Shown here in pieces: positions 1 through 9,769 of a stretch of DNA of 64,000 nucleotides. Below the pieces are notes generated by a model, which saw only the letters and a program-made list of their open reading frames with translations, made no database searches and was not told where the DNA came from. The stretch covers positions 42,001-106,000 of the forward strand of contig CAUYUJ010019370.1 of the NCBI GenBank assembly GCA_963575745.1. Reading direction: 5' to 3'. This DNA comes from Prorocentrum cordatum. Taxonomy: Eukaryota; Sar; Dinophyceae; Prorocentrales; Prorocentraceae. Positions within the stretch are counted from its first letter, which is position 1; the number at the start of each line of letters is the position of its first letter. The position numbers and the translations under genes were made by a program.

Positions 1-107
1 CTGGGGGGGTCCTGGTCTTCCCCACTCACGCAAAAGCCTGAAAAGTACGAGTTGCGCGCGGGACTGGGCGCCTTCGAACGGGGCATCGCAGAGAAGGACC
101 GAGCACG
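1..107. other. Left edge, no gene recognised
   Basis: GC-rich single-copy-looking sequence before the first repeat. No supported exon or repeat is seen. Confidence 0.3.
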
Positions 108-165
108 GTGGCGAAGAGCGTGCTCCATGCGACCCCACTTCCAAGAAGGGCCACACCTCTCAAAG
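108..165 (+). repeat. 58-bp direct repeat, left copy beside MITE 1
   Basis: This block starts GTGGCGAAGAGCGTGCTCC and recurs at 347-404 with about three differences. The two copies sit directly on either side of the transposon-like element at 166-346, and each is followed by TA. The duplication is far longer than a normal target-site duplication, so it is better explained by tandem duplication of the element plus flank. Confidence 0.85.
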
Positions 166-346
166 TACAGTCGGGGCGCTCAAAAAGGAACCCTTTTCGT
201 TGGGGAGGGGCTCCGTGTTCCTTAATTGTTTCACAGCTTGCCTCAGGTTTTCCTTATGTATTCGATCGGAAATCGAAGTGTAACTTATGGAAAAAAAGGG
301 GCCTCGTTCCTTATTTAGGGTTCCTTAGGTCAAGGCCCCGACTGTA
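166..346. mobile_element. TA-flanked MITE, copy 1
   Basis: A 181-bp element with terminal inverted repeats. It begins TACAGTCGGGGCG and ends GGCCCCGACTGTA. The outer TA on both sides fits the TA target duplication of Tc1/mariner-type elements, with an inverted repeat starting CAGTCGGGGC. Copies at 604-780 and 29720-29898 share the interior, including a GAAGGAACCC-like stretch and a GGTTCCTTAGGTCAA stretch near the right end. No transposase is encoded, so it must be non-autonomous. The superfamily is inferred from the TA and the TIR start. Confidence 0.8.
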
Positions 347-404
347 GTGGCGAAGAGCGTGCTCCATGCGACCCCACTTCCCAGAGGGGCCACACCTCTC
401 AGAG
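347..404 (+). repeat. 58-bp direct repeat, right copy
   Basis: Second copy of the 108-165 block, immediately after the right TA of MITE copy 1 and itself followed by TA. Confidence 0.85.
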
Positions 405-603
405 TATGGCCGACGAGCGGAACGCACCACCGCACAGGCGGGTTGGCCGAGCGGGGGGCGCCGGCTGCGCGGGCGGCCCTGGCCGTGAGGCGGCCGACCT
501 CTCCAGCCCGTGCTCTGCGGGCGGCCCTGGCGCGCCCACAGCAGCCTCGGCGGATGGGGCGGGCGGCACGCCGGATGTGGTCCTCCGCGCGCTGCACCTG
601 CCC
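405..603. other. GC-rich spacer between MITE copies
   Basis: About 200 bp of GC-rich sequence. Short open frames exist in several frames with no recognisable motif. Confidence 0.3.
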
Positions 604-780
604 TACAGTCGGGGCGCTGAAGAAGGAACCCTTTTCGTTGGGGAGGGGCTCGGTGTTCCTTGATTGTTTCACAGCTTGCCTCAGGTTTTCAGGTTTTCGA
701 TGGGGAATCGAAGTTTAACTGATGGGAAAAAAGGGCCTCGTTCCTTATTTGGGGTTCCTTAGGTCAACGCCCCGACTGTA
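604..780. mobile_element. TA-flanked MITE, copy 2
   Basis: A 177-bp copy of the element at 166-346, in the same orientation. It begins TACAGTCGGGGCG and ends CGCCCCGACTGTA. The interior differs from copy 1 by small indels and substitutions. Confidence 0.85.
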
Positions 781-1378
781 CCCCAGCGGCTCCAGGAACT
801 GCAGCAGGAGCCTGCGGGAGTGCGAAGGAGGGCAGCGCGGGCGGCCACGCAGGTGGGGAGGAGGTGACTGCAGTTTTGCGCCCACGAGGCGTGCCAGAAC
901 AGGTGGTCCCGAAGGTGGCGGAACGCAAGCCGCGGGCGCGGCAGTTGACGGGGATGACGCAGAAGCTGTAGCCGCCGCATCGCGCCTGGAGAGCCTTGGC
1001 GCGCCAGCAACCAGAGCAGGGGAGGCCATCGCGCACACGACCGCAGGCCAGCTGCGACGGCTGCCCAGCCGCGACGACCAGCGAGGGGCCGCCAGAGGCG
1101 TGCACGAGGTGCTCGTACTGCGCGGGCTTGGGCCCTCCGCGTACTGCGCGCGGCGCGCAGCAGCCGACCGCGGCGGGCGGCGACGGCGCCCGGCAGCGGC
1201 GGCGGGCGCCTTCATCGCACGGCCGAAGGGGAGAGGCGCGGAGGCGGCGCGCGGGAGGCGGCGCGCGGGATGCGCCGGTGGCGCTGGCTGACGGGGGCCG
1301 AAGCTCGTGCCAGCTGGCGCCAACGAGGGGGGGGAGGAGGGAGGAGGGAAGAGGAGAGCTGTTCGTCGCTCTTGGCAT
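781..1378 (-). CDS. Possible Cys-containing exon, unknown function
   Basis: The minus strand is open through this stretch. Between about 1110 and 880 it shows strong G/C preference at codon third positions, as in the other credible exons here. The translation holds several cysteines and the short motifs GGYSFCVIPVNCRA and FGTTCSGTPRG. I recognise no family. No start codon is supported and splice edges are unknown. The frame runs into the MITE on its 3' side, so it may be one exon or a chance GC-rich frame. Confidence 0.25.
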
Positions 1379-1740
1379 CGAGGTCGGGGGGCTCGTCGTC
1401 GTGCGGTGCGCGAGGATGATGGATGCGTGGCGGTGGGGGCGGGGCCGGGCTCGGTGACGCCAGCGGGGCGTACGTTCGGCGGTCTCGAGGGGGCTCCGAG
1501 AGGCTGTGGCAAGGTTGGTGCCACCTTAGAGGTGCTGTGGCTTGGGCAGTCGTCGACTTCCACACGCCCATTTGTCTTTTTCTCCCACGCCTCTCGCTTC
1601 CCTGTCCTCACCCTGTTTCCTCCCCCCCCTCCGTCCTCTATCCGCCCTCCCTCTGCGCTCCTCTTTCCTCCCTGCTCCTTCGTTGTCGTCCTCCTGCGCA
1701 ATCCTCCTCCTCCTGGAGAGGGAGGAGGAGGAGAAAGGCT
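1379..1740. other. G-rich to CT-rich transition, no gene
   Basis: A G-rich stretch changes to a pyrimidine-rich stretch at about 1570-1715, ending just before the GAT tract. No motif supports a gene. Confidence 0.4.
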
Positions 1741-2832
<1,092 letters not shown>

Positions 2833-3027
2833 GATGCCGAGGAGGGAGGAGGTGGCAGAGGCGGTGGCGGCGGATACAGAAAACAACCCTCTCTTGCTTT
2901 CCACGGCCCGATGCAGGAATCGGTTTCGACCAGGCCCCGATAGGAGGGAGGAGCCCCGCCCCCGCCCCCTGGCGTCTGGGCGGCGCCCCCCGCGACCCGC
3001 TGGCCTGGCTCCCCCTGGCGATCAGGG

Positions 3028-3245
3028 GTGCTCGACCCCATCGTGTTCCTGCGAGACTTGGAGCCGCGCCGGCGTGGGCCTTCCTTGGAGGAGGGAGGCG
3101 CCGCAGGAGGCGGGGGAGAGCCTCCGATCTCCAGCCCGGCCCCGACTGTCCAGGAGGGCAACCAGTACCATCACCCAGGTCTAGCAATGTTTTGGACGCT
3201 TCGGATGAGGAAGAGGATTCGGAGGATGAGGACCAGCGCATCTGA
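3028..3245 (+). CDS. Possible 3' exons with acidic C-terminal tail
   Basis: Two adjoining open segments look coding. From 3028 a frame with high GC3 reads a Gly/Pro/Glu-rich segment (DPIVFLRDLEPRRRG at its start). After CACCCAG at about 3179 a different frame reads DASDEEEDSEDEDQRI and then stops at 3243-3245. An acidic tail before a stop is common in nuclear proteins. The frame change means a missed splice or a frameshift. The (GAT)n tract lies immediately upstream and may be intronic. Function unknown. Confidence 0.25.
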
Positions 3246-3490
3246 CTGAGTTCGGTTGGTTGCCTTACTGTATCTCCCCAAGCGCTGCTTGCGCTTCCGT
3301 GATCATGGAGTCGATGGCGATGGGGTCGGCAAAGCAGGGGCTGCTCTTGATGCCTCCCTCGTGTTGGCGGTGTATGTATACATCTACTTGTGTATGTGCG
3401 AGTATACGTAGCACCCCGCAGTTGCGGATTAGAGGGAGGGCGGCCGGGACGTTGGCAGACTGAGGCGCTGATGTTCTCTAATCCAATCAG
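3246..3490. other. No gene recognised
   Basis: Mixed-composition sequence with a short TATACAT-rich patch at 3370-3410. No supported feature. Confidence 0.3.
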
Positions 3491-3562
3491 TGTGGGTGGG
3501 TCGCGGACGGTTCGCGGCGGGTCGCGGGTGGGTCGCGGGTGGGTCGCGGGTGGGTCGCGTCG
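3491..3562 (+). repeat. GGGTCGCGG minisatellite
   Basis: About six imperfect copies of a 10-bp unit containing GGGTCGCGG, drifting in its first copies. Confidence 0.85.
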
Positions 3563-4952
3563 GAATTTGGGCCGGTTCCGTCTCCAGTCAGATCCGTTTT
3601 GGATCCGAATTGCATGCCATCGTTTTTGTTTTTTGCTTAAAAAACAGAAAAGGAGGACGGGGACAAACGGACGGCTAATAAGAAAGATATGGTAGTATGA
3701 TCGTGGAGTGTCAGAGATACAACGAATCAGGGTGAACAGGATCACAAGGATAAGGAGGAAGAGACTGCGATGAGGATGAAGACCAGGAGGGGGACGGTGA
3801 CGACGAGAGGGCGTGGAATTGAAGAAAGTGGGAGTGGAGGGAATGACGGGCCAGAATTGAAGGCGCAAGCGGGGGTGATGGATGTGTGTGGTGGTGGGGG
3901 AACACCATAATATTGTATAAATATATGTGCATATGTATACGTATATTTATATCCATGTATATCTAAACATATAGGTATATGAACATCTATAGACGCGCGT
4001 GTGAGTATATACGTACCTGGATGTCTATACGCGTCTATTTATATGATGACATACCTTAAGACATGCACACGGTCATATTTGTGTATGACGCATTGTTTGT
4101 CATTTCGGCTTTCGGTGGTCGTCCAGATTGTCGGGGGGTTGGAGAGCGATTGTGAAGCATTCTCCGGAAAGTCGGACGGGATGTGGGGGAGGGCATGGGA
4201 GGGAGCAGGAGGAGAGGGGGGAGGGATGAGAGAGGATAGTGATGAGGGGGGAGGGGGCAGGGAGAGGGGGAGACTTTGGAAGCTTGGAAGACCAGGCTGG
4301 CGCGGTTCTCGCATCACTTCTCCCCCACACTGCCTCCTCTGGGTCGTTTCCTGCTTCTGTCCTCCCTCCTTCCCCTCCCTCCTTGTCTCCTTCCGCCCAT
4401 CTTCCACCTTTCGCTTTCTCCTTTTTTTCCGCCCCCACTTCCTGCCCCCAAACCCTGACCCTGCCGTCTCCTGGGGAGGAGGGGTACATTGACGGAGGAA
4501 GAGCATGAGAAGGTGGGGGTGGATGAGGATGGGAGAGAGCAGGAGGGGGAGGATGCAGTGGGGAGAGCAGGAGGACGACAACCGACAGTGTCACAGGTGA
4601 AACTGGAGGAAGAGGAAACGCCTGCTTCGGGGATAGGGTCGAGAGGTCTGGGGCCCGCGTCGTTCACAAAAGCATTACGCTGGAGGTCTGGGGAGCAATC
4701 AAACATTTTTTCACGGGATCCCGAAGGTTCTATCCTTTCGGGGGTTTGGGTTCCGGAGGGATGCGGAGGAGGGCGGGGGCAGAGGATAGAGGGACGGGGT
4801 GGGGTAGGGGGCGGCAGGGTAGTCCGGGGGGGAGGTACGGGAGGGAGTGAGGCGAGCAGGGGAGGTGGGCAGGGAGCGGGTGGAGGAAGGTGAGGTGCTG
4901 AACGAAGGAGGAAGAGAGGGAGAAAAAGAGGGAGCGATAGCTCGAGTCAGAC
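3563..4952. other. Intergenic: AT-rich patch then purine-rich tract
   Basis: 3895-4080 is an AT-rich alternating TATA/TGTA patch. 4140-4310 and 4490-4950 are G/A-rich, with a pyrimidine-rich block at 4315-4470. Long frames here are compositional artefacts. Confidence 0.4.
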
Positions 4953-5125
4953 CCCGAATCATCAGAGCTGGTGGTGGTCAGGAGTGGCTCGTGATTCGTG
5001 CCTCGGGGGCCAAGAGTTGCCCCAAATTGGAGTGATCCCGGAGAAGTCGGGCGCCGAACCACTCCCGAATCATCGGGGATGGTGGTGGTCAGGTGTCACT
5101 CCTGGTTCGCGCCTCGGGGGCCCAA
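4953..5125 (+). repeat. ~111-bp tandem duplication
   Basis: Two diverged copies, starting at about 4953 and 5064, share CCCGAATCATC, then TGGTGGTGGTCAGG, then GCGCCTCGGGGGCC-like stretches in the same order. Confidence 0.7.
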
Positions 5126-5359
5126 GCCGAAGTCACCTCGGACAGGAGATCCCGGATAACTCGGACGTCCAGTCTAGAGGACGTTTTAGATCTCATGTAG
5201 AGCATTTGCGTCAAACTGGCCGGCACCGCTGTACTAGAAGAGAGCAGGGAGGGAGCGAAAGAGAAATGAAAGCCAGCAGTCAAGCGCGGGGAAAGAAAGA
5301 CGGGAGGGAGCGAAGGAGGCAGCATGAGGGCGCGGCAGGGTCCTCTGAGCCGGGGCCAG

Positions 5360-5453
5360 GAGCCCGCCCAGCTGGAGGAGCACCTGGCGGTGAACGTGGT
5401 CGGCGTGCTGAACGGCACGCGGAGCTTTGTGCGCCACGTGCGCTCCAGGGAAG
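5360..5453 (+). CDS. Short-chain dehydrogenase/reductase, internal exon a
   Basis: Encodes EEHLAVNVVGVLNGTRSF and on to the basic end of the helix before the catalytic strand. This is the classical SDR region around the conserved Asn of N-x-x-G (helix alpha-E), on a NAD(P)H-dependent oxidoreductase. An upstream edge after GGGGCCAG at 5359 is inferred; the frame stays open further upstream. Ending at 5453 with a GC donor makes the join to 6387 restore an uninterrupted EGGGVLLNIS. The N-terminal TGxxxGxG cofactor-binding part was not found upstream, so the gene is incomplete here or its first exons lie outside the window. Confidence 0.65.
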
Positions 5454-6386
5454 GCGGCCGGCGTCACCCGAGGTGACCCCCACGCATCTCCGAGTCTCCG
5501 ACGACGTGACGATGTCAACTGGCGCCCCTTTTCTTCGATTTCGGCCCTCGGGGGCCTCTCATCGGGCTGGGGGAGTGGCCGGGGGCCACGGATGGGAAAC
5601 ATCATACCGGAGGATGTCGTGGGGGCGGCCCTGGCCTAAGGTGGCCTCAGCTTTCCCAGGAGGGAGGGCCCTGATTGCCTCCGGGACGGACTGCCATCCT
5701 CACGATGCCCGGGAGGGCCCAGGGGTTCGAAGAAGGGGCGGAAAAAGCTTGGCACCCAGACATGCGATGTCTTGATCTTTTCAATATGCTGTCCCTGGAA
5801 GTCCCGACCCTTTCCCCAGGGCCAGCTTTTTATCCCGAGTCGTTTTTTGACGGCCTGGCGAGGGCCCCGGGAGGCCAAAAATGGCCGACCACCTCCCGTC
5901 GCGATATTTTCACGACGCGAGCACGTCTGTGCACGTGGGGCCCAGCTGGCCTCCCGAGCAGGGTGCTTCCCTGCGATCCGACGTTGACGTTGCGAAACAG
6001 ATACAACCACGTGACGAAACACACGACAGGTCCTTTGTGCGGCACTTTTCGAGCCAGATCGATCTGTGACGGCCACGGGGCCCGAAATCGGGCGAAAACG
6101 TCCTGTGTGAGAAGGTTGCGACGCCCAGATCTCAAGGGTGCGGAAAGCCTGGGGCACGTTGGTCGGTACCCACCAAACCAAGCCCCTCCACCCCAACCCG
6201 AAGGCTCCAAGTTGCCCTCCATTCCCAGTGGGGGGGGGCATCTGGGAACAGTGACAAAAACACGATGGGACTCGTACGCCTCCCAACCCGACACTTGGGA
6301 CGTCGGGTTGGGCTGGGGTGGTCTGGTAATGAGATAGTCAAAGTTGGGCTGCACTGGTTCCCCCTGGCCACGGCAGCCTCCGAGAG
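5454..6386 (+). other. Inferred SDR intron 1 (GC-AG), carrying a dispersed repeat
   Basis: The donor reads AAG|GCGG and the acceptor AGAG|GCGG, so the exon edges share an AGGCGG direct repeat. GC donors and repeated junctions are known from dinoflagellate introns. The intron contains a copy of dispersed family D at about 5735-5945. Confidence 0.5.
5735..5945 (+). repeat. Dispersed repeat family D, copy 1
   Basis: Shares ordered blocks with 8070-8395, 9270-9375, 18655-18810 (reverse), 29345-29430 and 35660-35830. The blocks are GACCCTTTCCCCAGG, CCCGAGTCGTTTTTTGACGG, CCACCTCCCGTCG and GACGCGAGCA(C/T)GTCTG. No coding capacity is seen. It is probably a short retroposon or MITE. Confidence 0.65.
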
Positions 6387-6511
6387 GCGGCGGGGTGCTC
6401 CTCAACATCTCCTCCGGGGCGGCCAGGAGCGGCTACGCGGGCTGGGGCCCCTACTGCGCGGGTAAGGCGGCGGTCGACCGCCTCTCCGAGTGCGCACAGC
6501 TGGAGGAGGAG
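6387..6511 (+). CDS. SDR catalytic exon b (Ser and YxxxK)
   Basis: Encodes VLLNISSGAARSGYAGWG followed by PYCAGKAAVDRLSECAQLEE. It carries the SDR catalytic Ser (NISS), the YxxxK pair (Y-C-A-G-K) and the following helix. All catalytic residues visible here are intact. The 125-nt exon joins in phase to 5453 and 7345. Spacing between the N-x-x-G, Ser and YxxxK motifs is normal for classical SDRs. Substrate cannot be told from this part. Confidence 0.7.
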
Positions 6512-7344
6512 CCGAGGAGAAGGCAGAAACTGCGACCGCCAGAGGAGGGCCAGGCATCCGCGCCGCTGCTCCCCCCTCGCCACCACGGCTGGACTCGCCT
6601 CGGGGTCCTGGCCCGACCGCGCCCCGGGAGAGGTCCGTGCCCCGGCTCTCTCTCTCTCTCCAGGCACGTGCCAGGCCTGCACGGCCCGGCACGCGCAGCC
6701 CACCGGAGGCCCCGGGACCTGGCACTACGGTGCAGTCCGGCCAGGGTCCCGGGCTGCTTACGGCTGTGCAGTCTCACCTGTCCAGAGATTCGGGGGCCCC
6801 CAAACGGGGTGGTGACCACACCATGCGGTGAGTCGGTGGGGATTCGGGGTCACCGCACGGTTTTGGGACTCGAGGCCCTCTTCGAGGACGTCTCGGGCGA
6901 CAGGGGCCTCCGGGGTCCCAAGAAAAAAAGCATTGGCCGCTTAGATCACGGTGCGAGTTAGTTTCACCGACAGACTGCACGTGTCTCTTGGTATGTGAAC
7001 GCTTGCCTCATTAAAACAAACAGCTGGGCAGTTTCACCAGTGAAGTCGGCAGTGTCTGTGCTGTGCAGACAGTTGCGCGTCAACTTCGAAGTTGCATCTC
7101 TGGCGCGCACAGAGACTGGTCCTTGGAGTAGTGGTATCGGCACCGTTTCCCTTGTGATCCCAAGAAGCATCATGTTTAGGAGCTCTGCGTGGATTGCTCG
7201 GATCTGCGCTGAGCCCCCTGTCGGCGCCCCTGGCGCCGCCCTTGGCGCGCTCCGCGCGCCAGGGAGAGGGGTCCAGCGCGGATCCAAGGAATCTGCGCGG
7301 ACCTCCGAGAGATACTGTTGCTGCAGTTCTGCCTTCCTCCGCAG
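6512..7344 (+). other. Inferred SDR intron 2
   Basis: Runs from GGAG|GCCG to GCAG|GAGG, again a GC donor with AG acceptor; a GA donor three bases earlier is also possible. It contains a CT run at 6645-6660 and nothing else recognised. Confidence 0.45.
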
Positions 7345-7461
7345 GAGGCGTCTGGCCTCCGGGTGCACTCCGTGGCCCCGGGCATCATCGACACGGGGAT
7401 GCAGGAGCGGATACGGTCCTGCACGGAGCAGGAGTTCCCGCAGGTCGCCAAGTTCCACAAG
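7345..7461 (+). CDS. SDR exon c (PG motif, substrate loop)
   Basis: Encodes ASGLRVHSVAPGIIDTGMQ and continues through IRSCTEQEFPQVAKFHK. R-V-x-x-V-x-P-G-x-x-D-T is the conserved SDR strand beta-6 and the PG turn that contacts the cofactor, followed by the variable substrate loop. The 39 codons are in phase with exon b. The AAG|GTTC donor at 7461 is the only canonical GT end in this gene; reading on would hit a stop at 7513. Confidence 0.7.
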
Positions 7462-7639
7462 GTTCTCCGGGGAACGAGCATGTACAGCCACGGCGCTGAG
7501 ATAAGGACCATTTAGGACGCAGAAGGCGCTCCAGGTGGTCAAGAGAGCCCCATCGTTCCTTGTTCAGCGTTCCTTATAACCGCACGATCTTTAGATGTTC
7601 TTTGGGGGGGCCTCCCTGGAGCCCACCTGTTGGATCATA

Positions 7640-7735
7640 TTCGACCCAAGTCGACTACAGCTTGGCTCTGGTTCAACTCTAGTTCGACTCAAGTTCAACT
7701 CAAGTCGACGGACGTTCGACGTGGTATCGACGCGT
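7640..7735 (+). repeat. AGTTCGACTCA-type minisatellite
   Basis: About seven degenerate 11-13-bp copies built around GTTCGACTCAAGT and GTTCAACTC. Confidence 0.7.
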
Positions 7736-8069
7736 GAGTGGAGCGAGTGCCTCTAGGAAGGTCCTCAGAACGACCATCCAATATGCCGATTCCGCTCTCC
7801 CCCAGACCTCTCCTGGGGTGGGTTCTGACCAGAACTCCAAGGCGAATCGAGCCTTGGCGACGAGGGCCCCACCTAAAGAGGTTCCAAAGGGCGAAGACGA
7901 GGGAGGGGCATTGGTGCATTGGTGCATTGGTGTCGGAAGCGGAAGTCCTCCTCCCTCGACGATCCTCCAACCCTGACTAGGAAGTCCGCTCAGAGTCGGT
8001 GCCTGGACCCCTTCCAGGGCGCATCCTGGCTGTTTTTCCTTCCCGGCCCGACCCATTCCCTTGTTCCAA

Positions 8070-8395
8070 GACGTCCGACGTCATGTTTTCTTTTCCGCAG
8101 CGCGGCTCCCTCGAGGTCTCGACCCCTTTCCCGGGACTGGTTTCTAATCCAATTTGTTTTTTGACGGCCTCGGGGCTCCGCGAGGGCTTCCAGACACCGA
8201 AAATGAAGACGCGCCTTTTGAGGTCTGGGTCTTTTTGTGTTCGAATTTTTTGCTCGCCAAAATGAAGGGGAACGGACCTTTCATCAGGGCCGGTGTCTCT
8301 TCTCGGGCCGTTTCTTGATGGTCCGCCGCCGAAAGCAGCCAAACATTTCCCGTCGTAATTTTCGTTCCGCGACGCGAGCATGTCCGGGGAGGTGA
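8070..8395 (+). repeat. Dispersed repeat family D, copy 2
   Basis: Carries GTCTCGACCCCTTTCCCGGG, TTGTTTTTTGACGGCCTCGG and ATTTCCCGTCG followed by GACGCGAGCATGTCCGGG, in the same order as copy 1. The middle is expanded. Confidence 0.6.
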
Positions 8396-8525
8396 AGGCG
8401 GACGGCGCGTTCAATTCCCCAGATCGGGGATTGCTACAGGTGCCCCTGGCCCCAGGTGCTCCCAGCTTTTCGCTCAAGGCTGGAGGCCCTGGGGCTCTCC
8501 GGGCCTCGTGAGGGGTGCCCTGGAG

Positions 8526-8684
8526 GCCTTGGAGATCCTGGGGGCACCTTGGGCCAGGGGCACTCCTAGCAACACCCGACCAGAGCACGTCGCCCGGCAC
8601 CTGCTGGCGGTGGCGTTCGATGCGAGCTGCCGGCCCGACGCCGTGGTGTGCTCGGTGCCGCCGGAGGCCGCTGGCAGGCCGTGA
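8526..8684 (+). CDS. SDR C-terminal exon d
   Basis: The frame reads TRPEHVARHLLAVAFDASC then RPDAVVCSVPPEAAGRP and stops at 8682-8684. P-E-x-V-A-x-x-L-L followed by a short tail is how many SDRs end. The exon has high GC3. An edge at 8526 (after GGAG) is phase-compatible with exon c, but 8535 is equally possible, so the residues just before TRPEHV are uncertain. Confidence 0.55.
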   Translation, partial: ALEILGAPWARGTPSNTRPEHVARHLLAVAFDASCRPDAVVCSVPPEAAGRP

Positions 8685-8774
8685 CACCGAGGGCGATGCA
8701 CGGCAGGGCCGCCCTCTCCCGCGACTCGGAGGAGGGCCATGCGAGACAGCGGCGGCTCTCCCTTGTCGGCCCTG
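8685..8774 (+). other. Downstream flank of the SDR gene
   Basis: GC-rich. A block at 8695-8745 resembles the tandem blocks at 9171-9228 and 9391-9443 (GGTGCACGGCGGGGCCGCC). No poly(A) signal is evident. Confidence 0.35.
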
Positions 8775-9000
8775 TGTTCTAGACCTCCCTGTGGGAGCCC
8801 GAGTTGGTGGGCTCGGAGGATCGCGCCGCATCGCCGATGCCTCGGCGATGCGGTTCGATGTGGGGCCCGATGTTCTTCGCGCCGACGTCGCCGATGCATC
8901 GGCGGCGTCGCCGGTGCATCGCTGATGCATGGGCGATGCATCAGCGATGTGGCGCGATCCTCTGACACCAGCTGCTCCGACCCCATCTGAGAGGCCTCTA
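8775..9000. mobile_element. Foldback MITE rich in CGATGCATCG, copy A
   Basis: About 226 bp that is nearly all inverted repeat. The left end starts GTTCTAGACCTCCC and contains CGGAGGATCGCGCCGCATCG. The right end reads GATGTGGCGCGATCCTC and ends GAGGCCTCTA, the inverse of the left. The centre has repeated self-complementary CCGATGCATCGG words. A second copy is at 23928-24149. No transposase. Confidence 0.75.
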
Positions 9001-9460
9001 TGCGTGTGCCTCCTGAAGGCTTCTCGTCGCCGCAGCTGAGTCCGCCTTGAAAAGCGAGTCAGTGCGCGGACCCCAGGAGAGGTCGGGGGGCCGATTTTGA
9101 GCGCGTTTGGTTGCACGGATTTGGGCTGGGCGGGGGAGCCGCAGCTGTCTCTTTGCTCCGAGACCGAGAGCGGTGCACGGCGGGGCCGCCTCCTCCTGCG
9201 GCGCTTCTGCGCGCGAGTTCCTCCTCCCCAGACAGGCTCACGCCGTGACAGAAATCAAGACTGATGTTTGTGGCCATGTTCGGCTTCGGCCCTTCTGCCA
9301 GGCACTCGGACTATCAAAAACGACTCGGGATGGAACGACTGCCCTGGGGAAGGGACTTCTGGGAGTCCCGTGAAAAATCTCTGGGGAGAGGGGTGCATGG
9401 CGGGGTTGCCTCCTCCCGCGACGCTCCTGCGTACAAGTTCCTCCGCTTCCTCTCATTCTC
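9001..9460 (+). repeat. Two ~220-bp-spaced repeat blocks plus family D fragment
   Basis: 9171-9228 and 9391-9443 are homologous (GGTGCAYGGCGGGGYYGCCTC, then GTTCCTCC). Between them 9290-9370 carries a reverse fragment of family D (ACGACTCGGGATGGAACG). No gene recognised. Confidence 0.55.
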
Positions 9461-9769
9461 CTCTTCCTCCTCCTCCTTCTCCTCCTGCTCGAGCCCTTTT
9501 GGCTCTGGCGCGTGCTGGCGTCGCGGGTCATCCCCCTGCACGTGCTGGTGCCTCTTCTCTCCCCCCTCGCGCGGCCGCGGGCAGTGGTGGTGGCGGCTCG
9601 GCTGGACTGGATTCTCGCTCAGCTCCGTGGCGGACGGCAAGCGAGAGTGAGGCTTGCGACTCATTCTGATTGACTGCTCGTCCAGGCCATGCTTCTACAG
9701 TGGGCCTGGGGATGAAGTGTCGGATTCTGATGGACCTGTTCACGATGCTGCTGGGATCTCTTCCTGCGC
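9461..9769. other. TCC patch and mixed sequence, no gene
   Basis: A short (TCC)n patch at 9455-9490 is followed by GT-richer sequence. No supported feature. Confidence 0.35.

Larger units (their letters stand above)
7462..8525 (+). other. Inferred SDR intron 3 with repeats
   Basis: Contains the AGTTCGACTCA minisatellite (7640-7735) and a family D copy (8070-8395). A block GGCGGACGGCGCGTTCAA at about 8396 recurs at 29040-29100. The acceptor at 8525 is one of several possible AG sites. Confidence 0.4.

Noticed and set aside
8458-8479. Another spliced-leader relic (ends GCTCAAG after TTTT)
   Set aside because: Only about 13 of 22 positions match and no gene start follows; it lies inside the inferred SDR intron 3.
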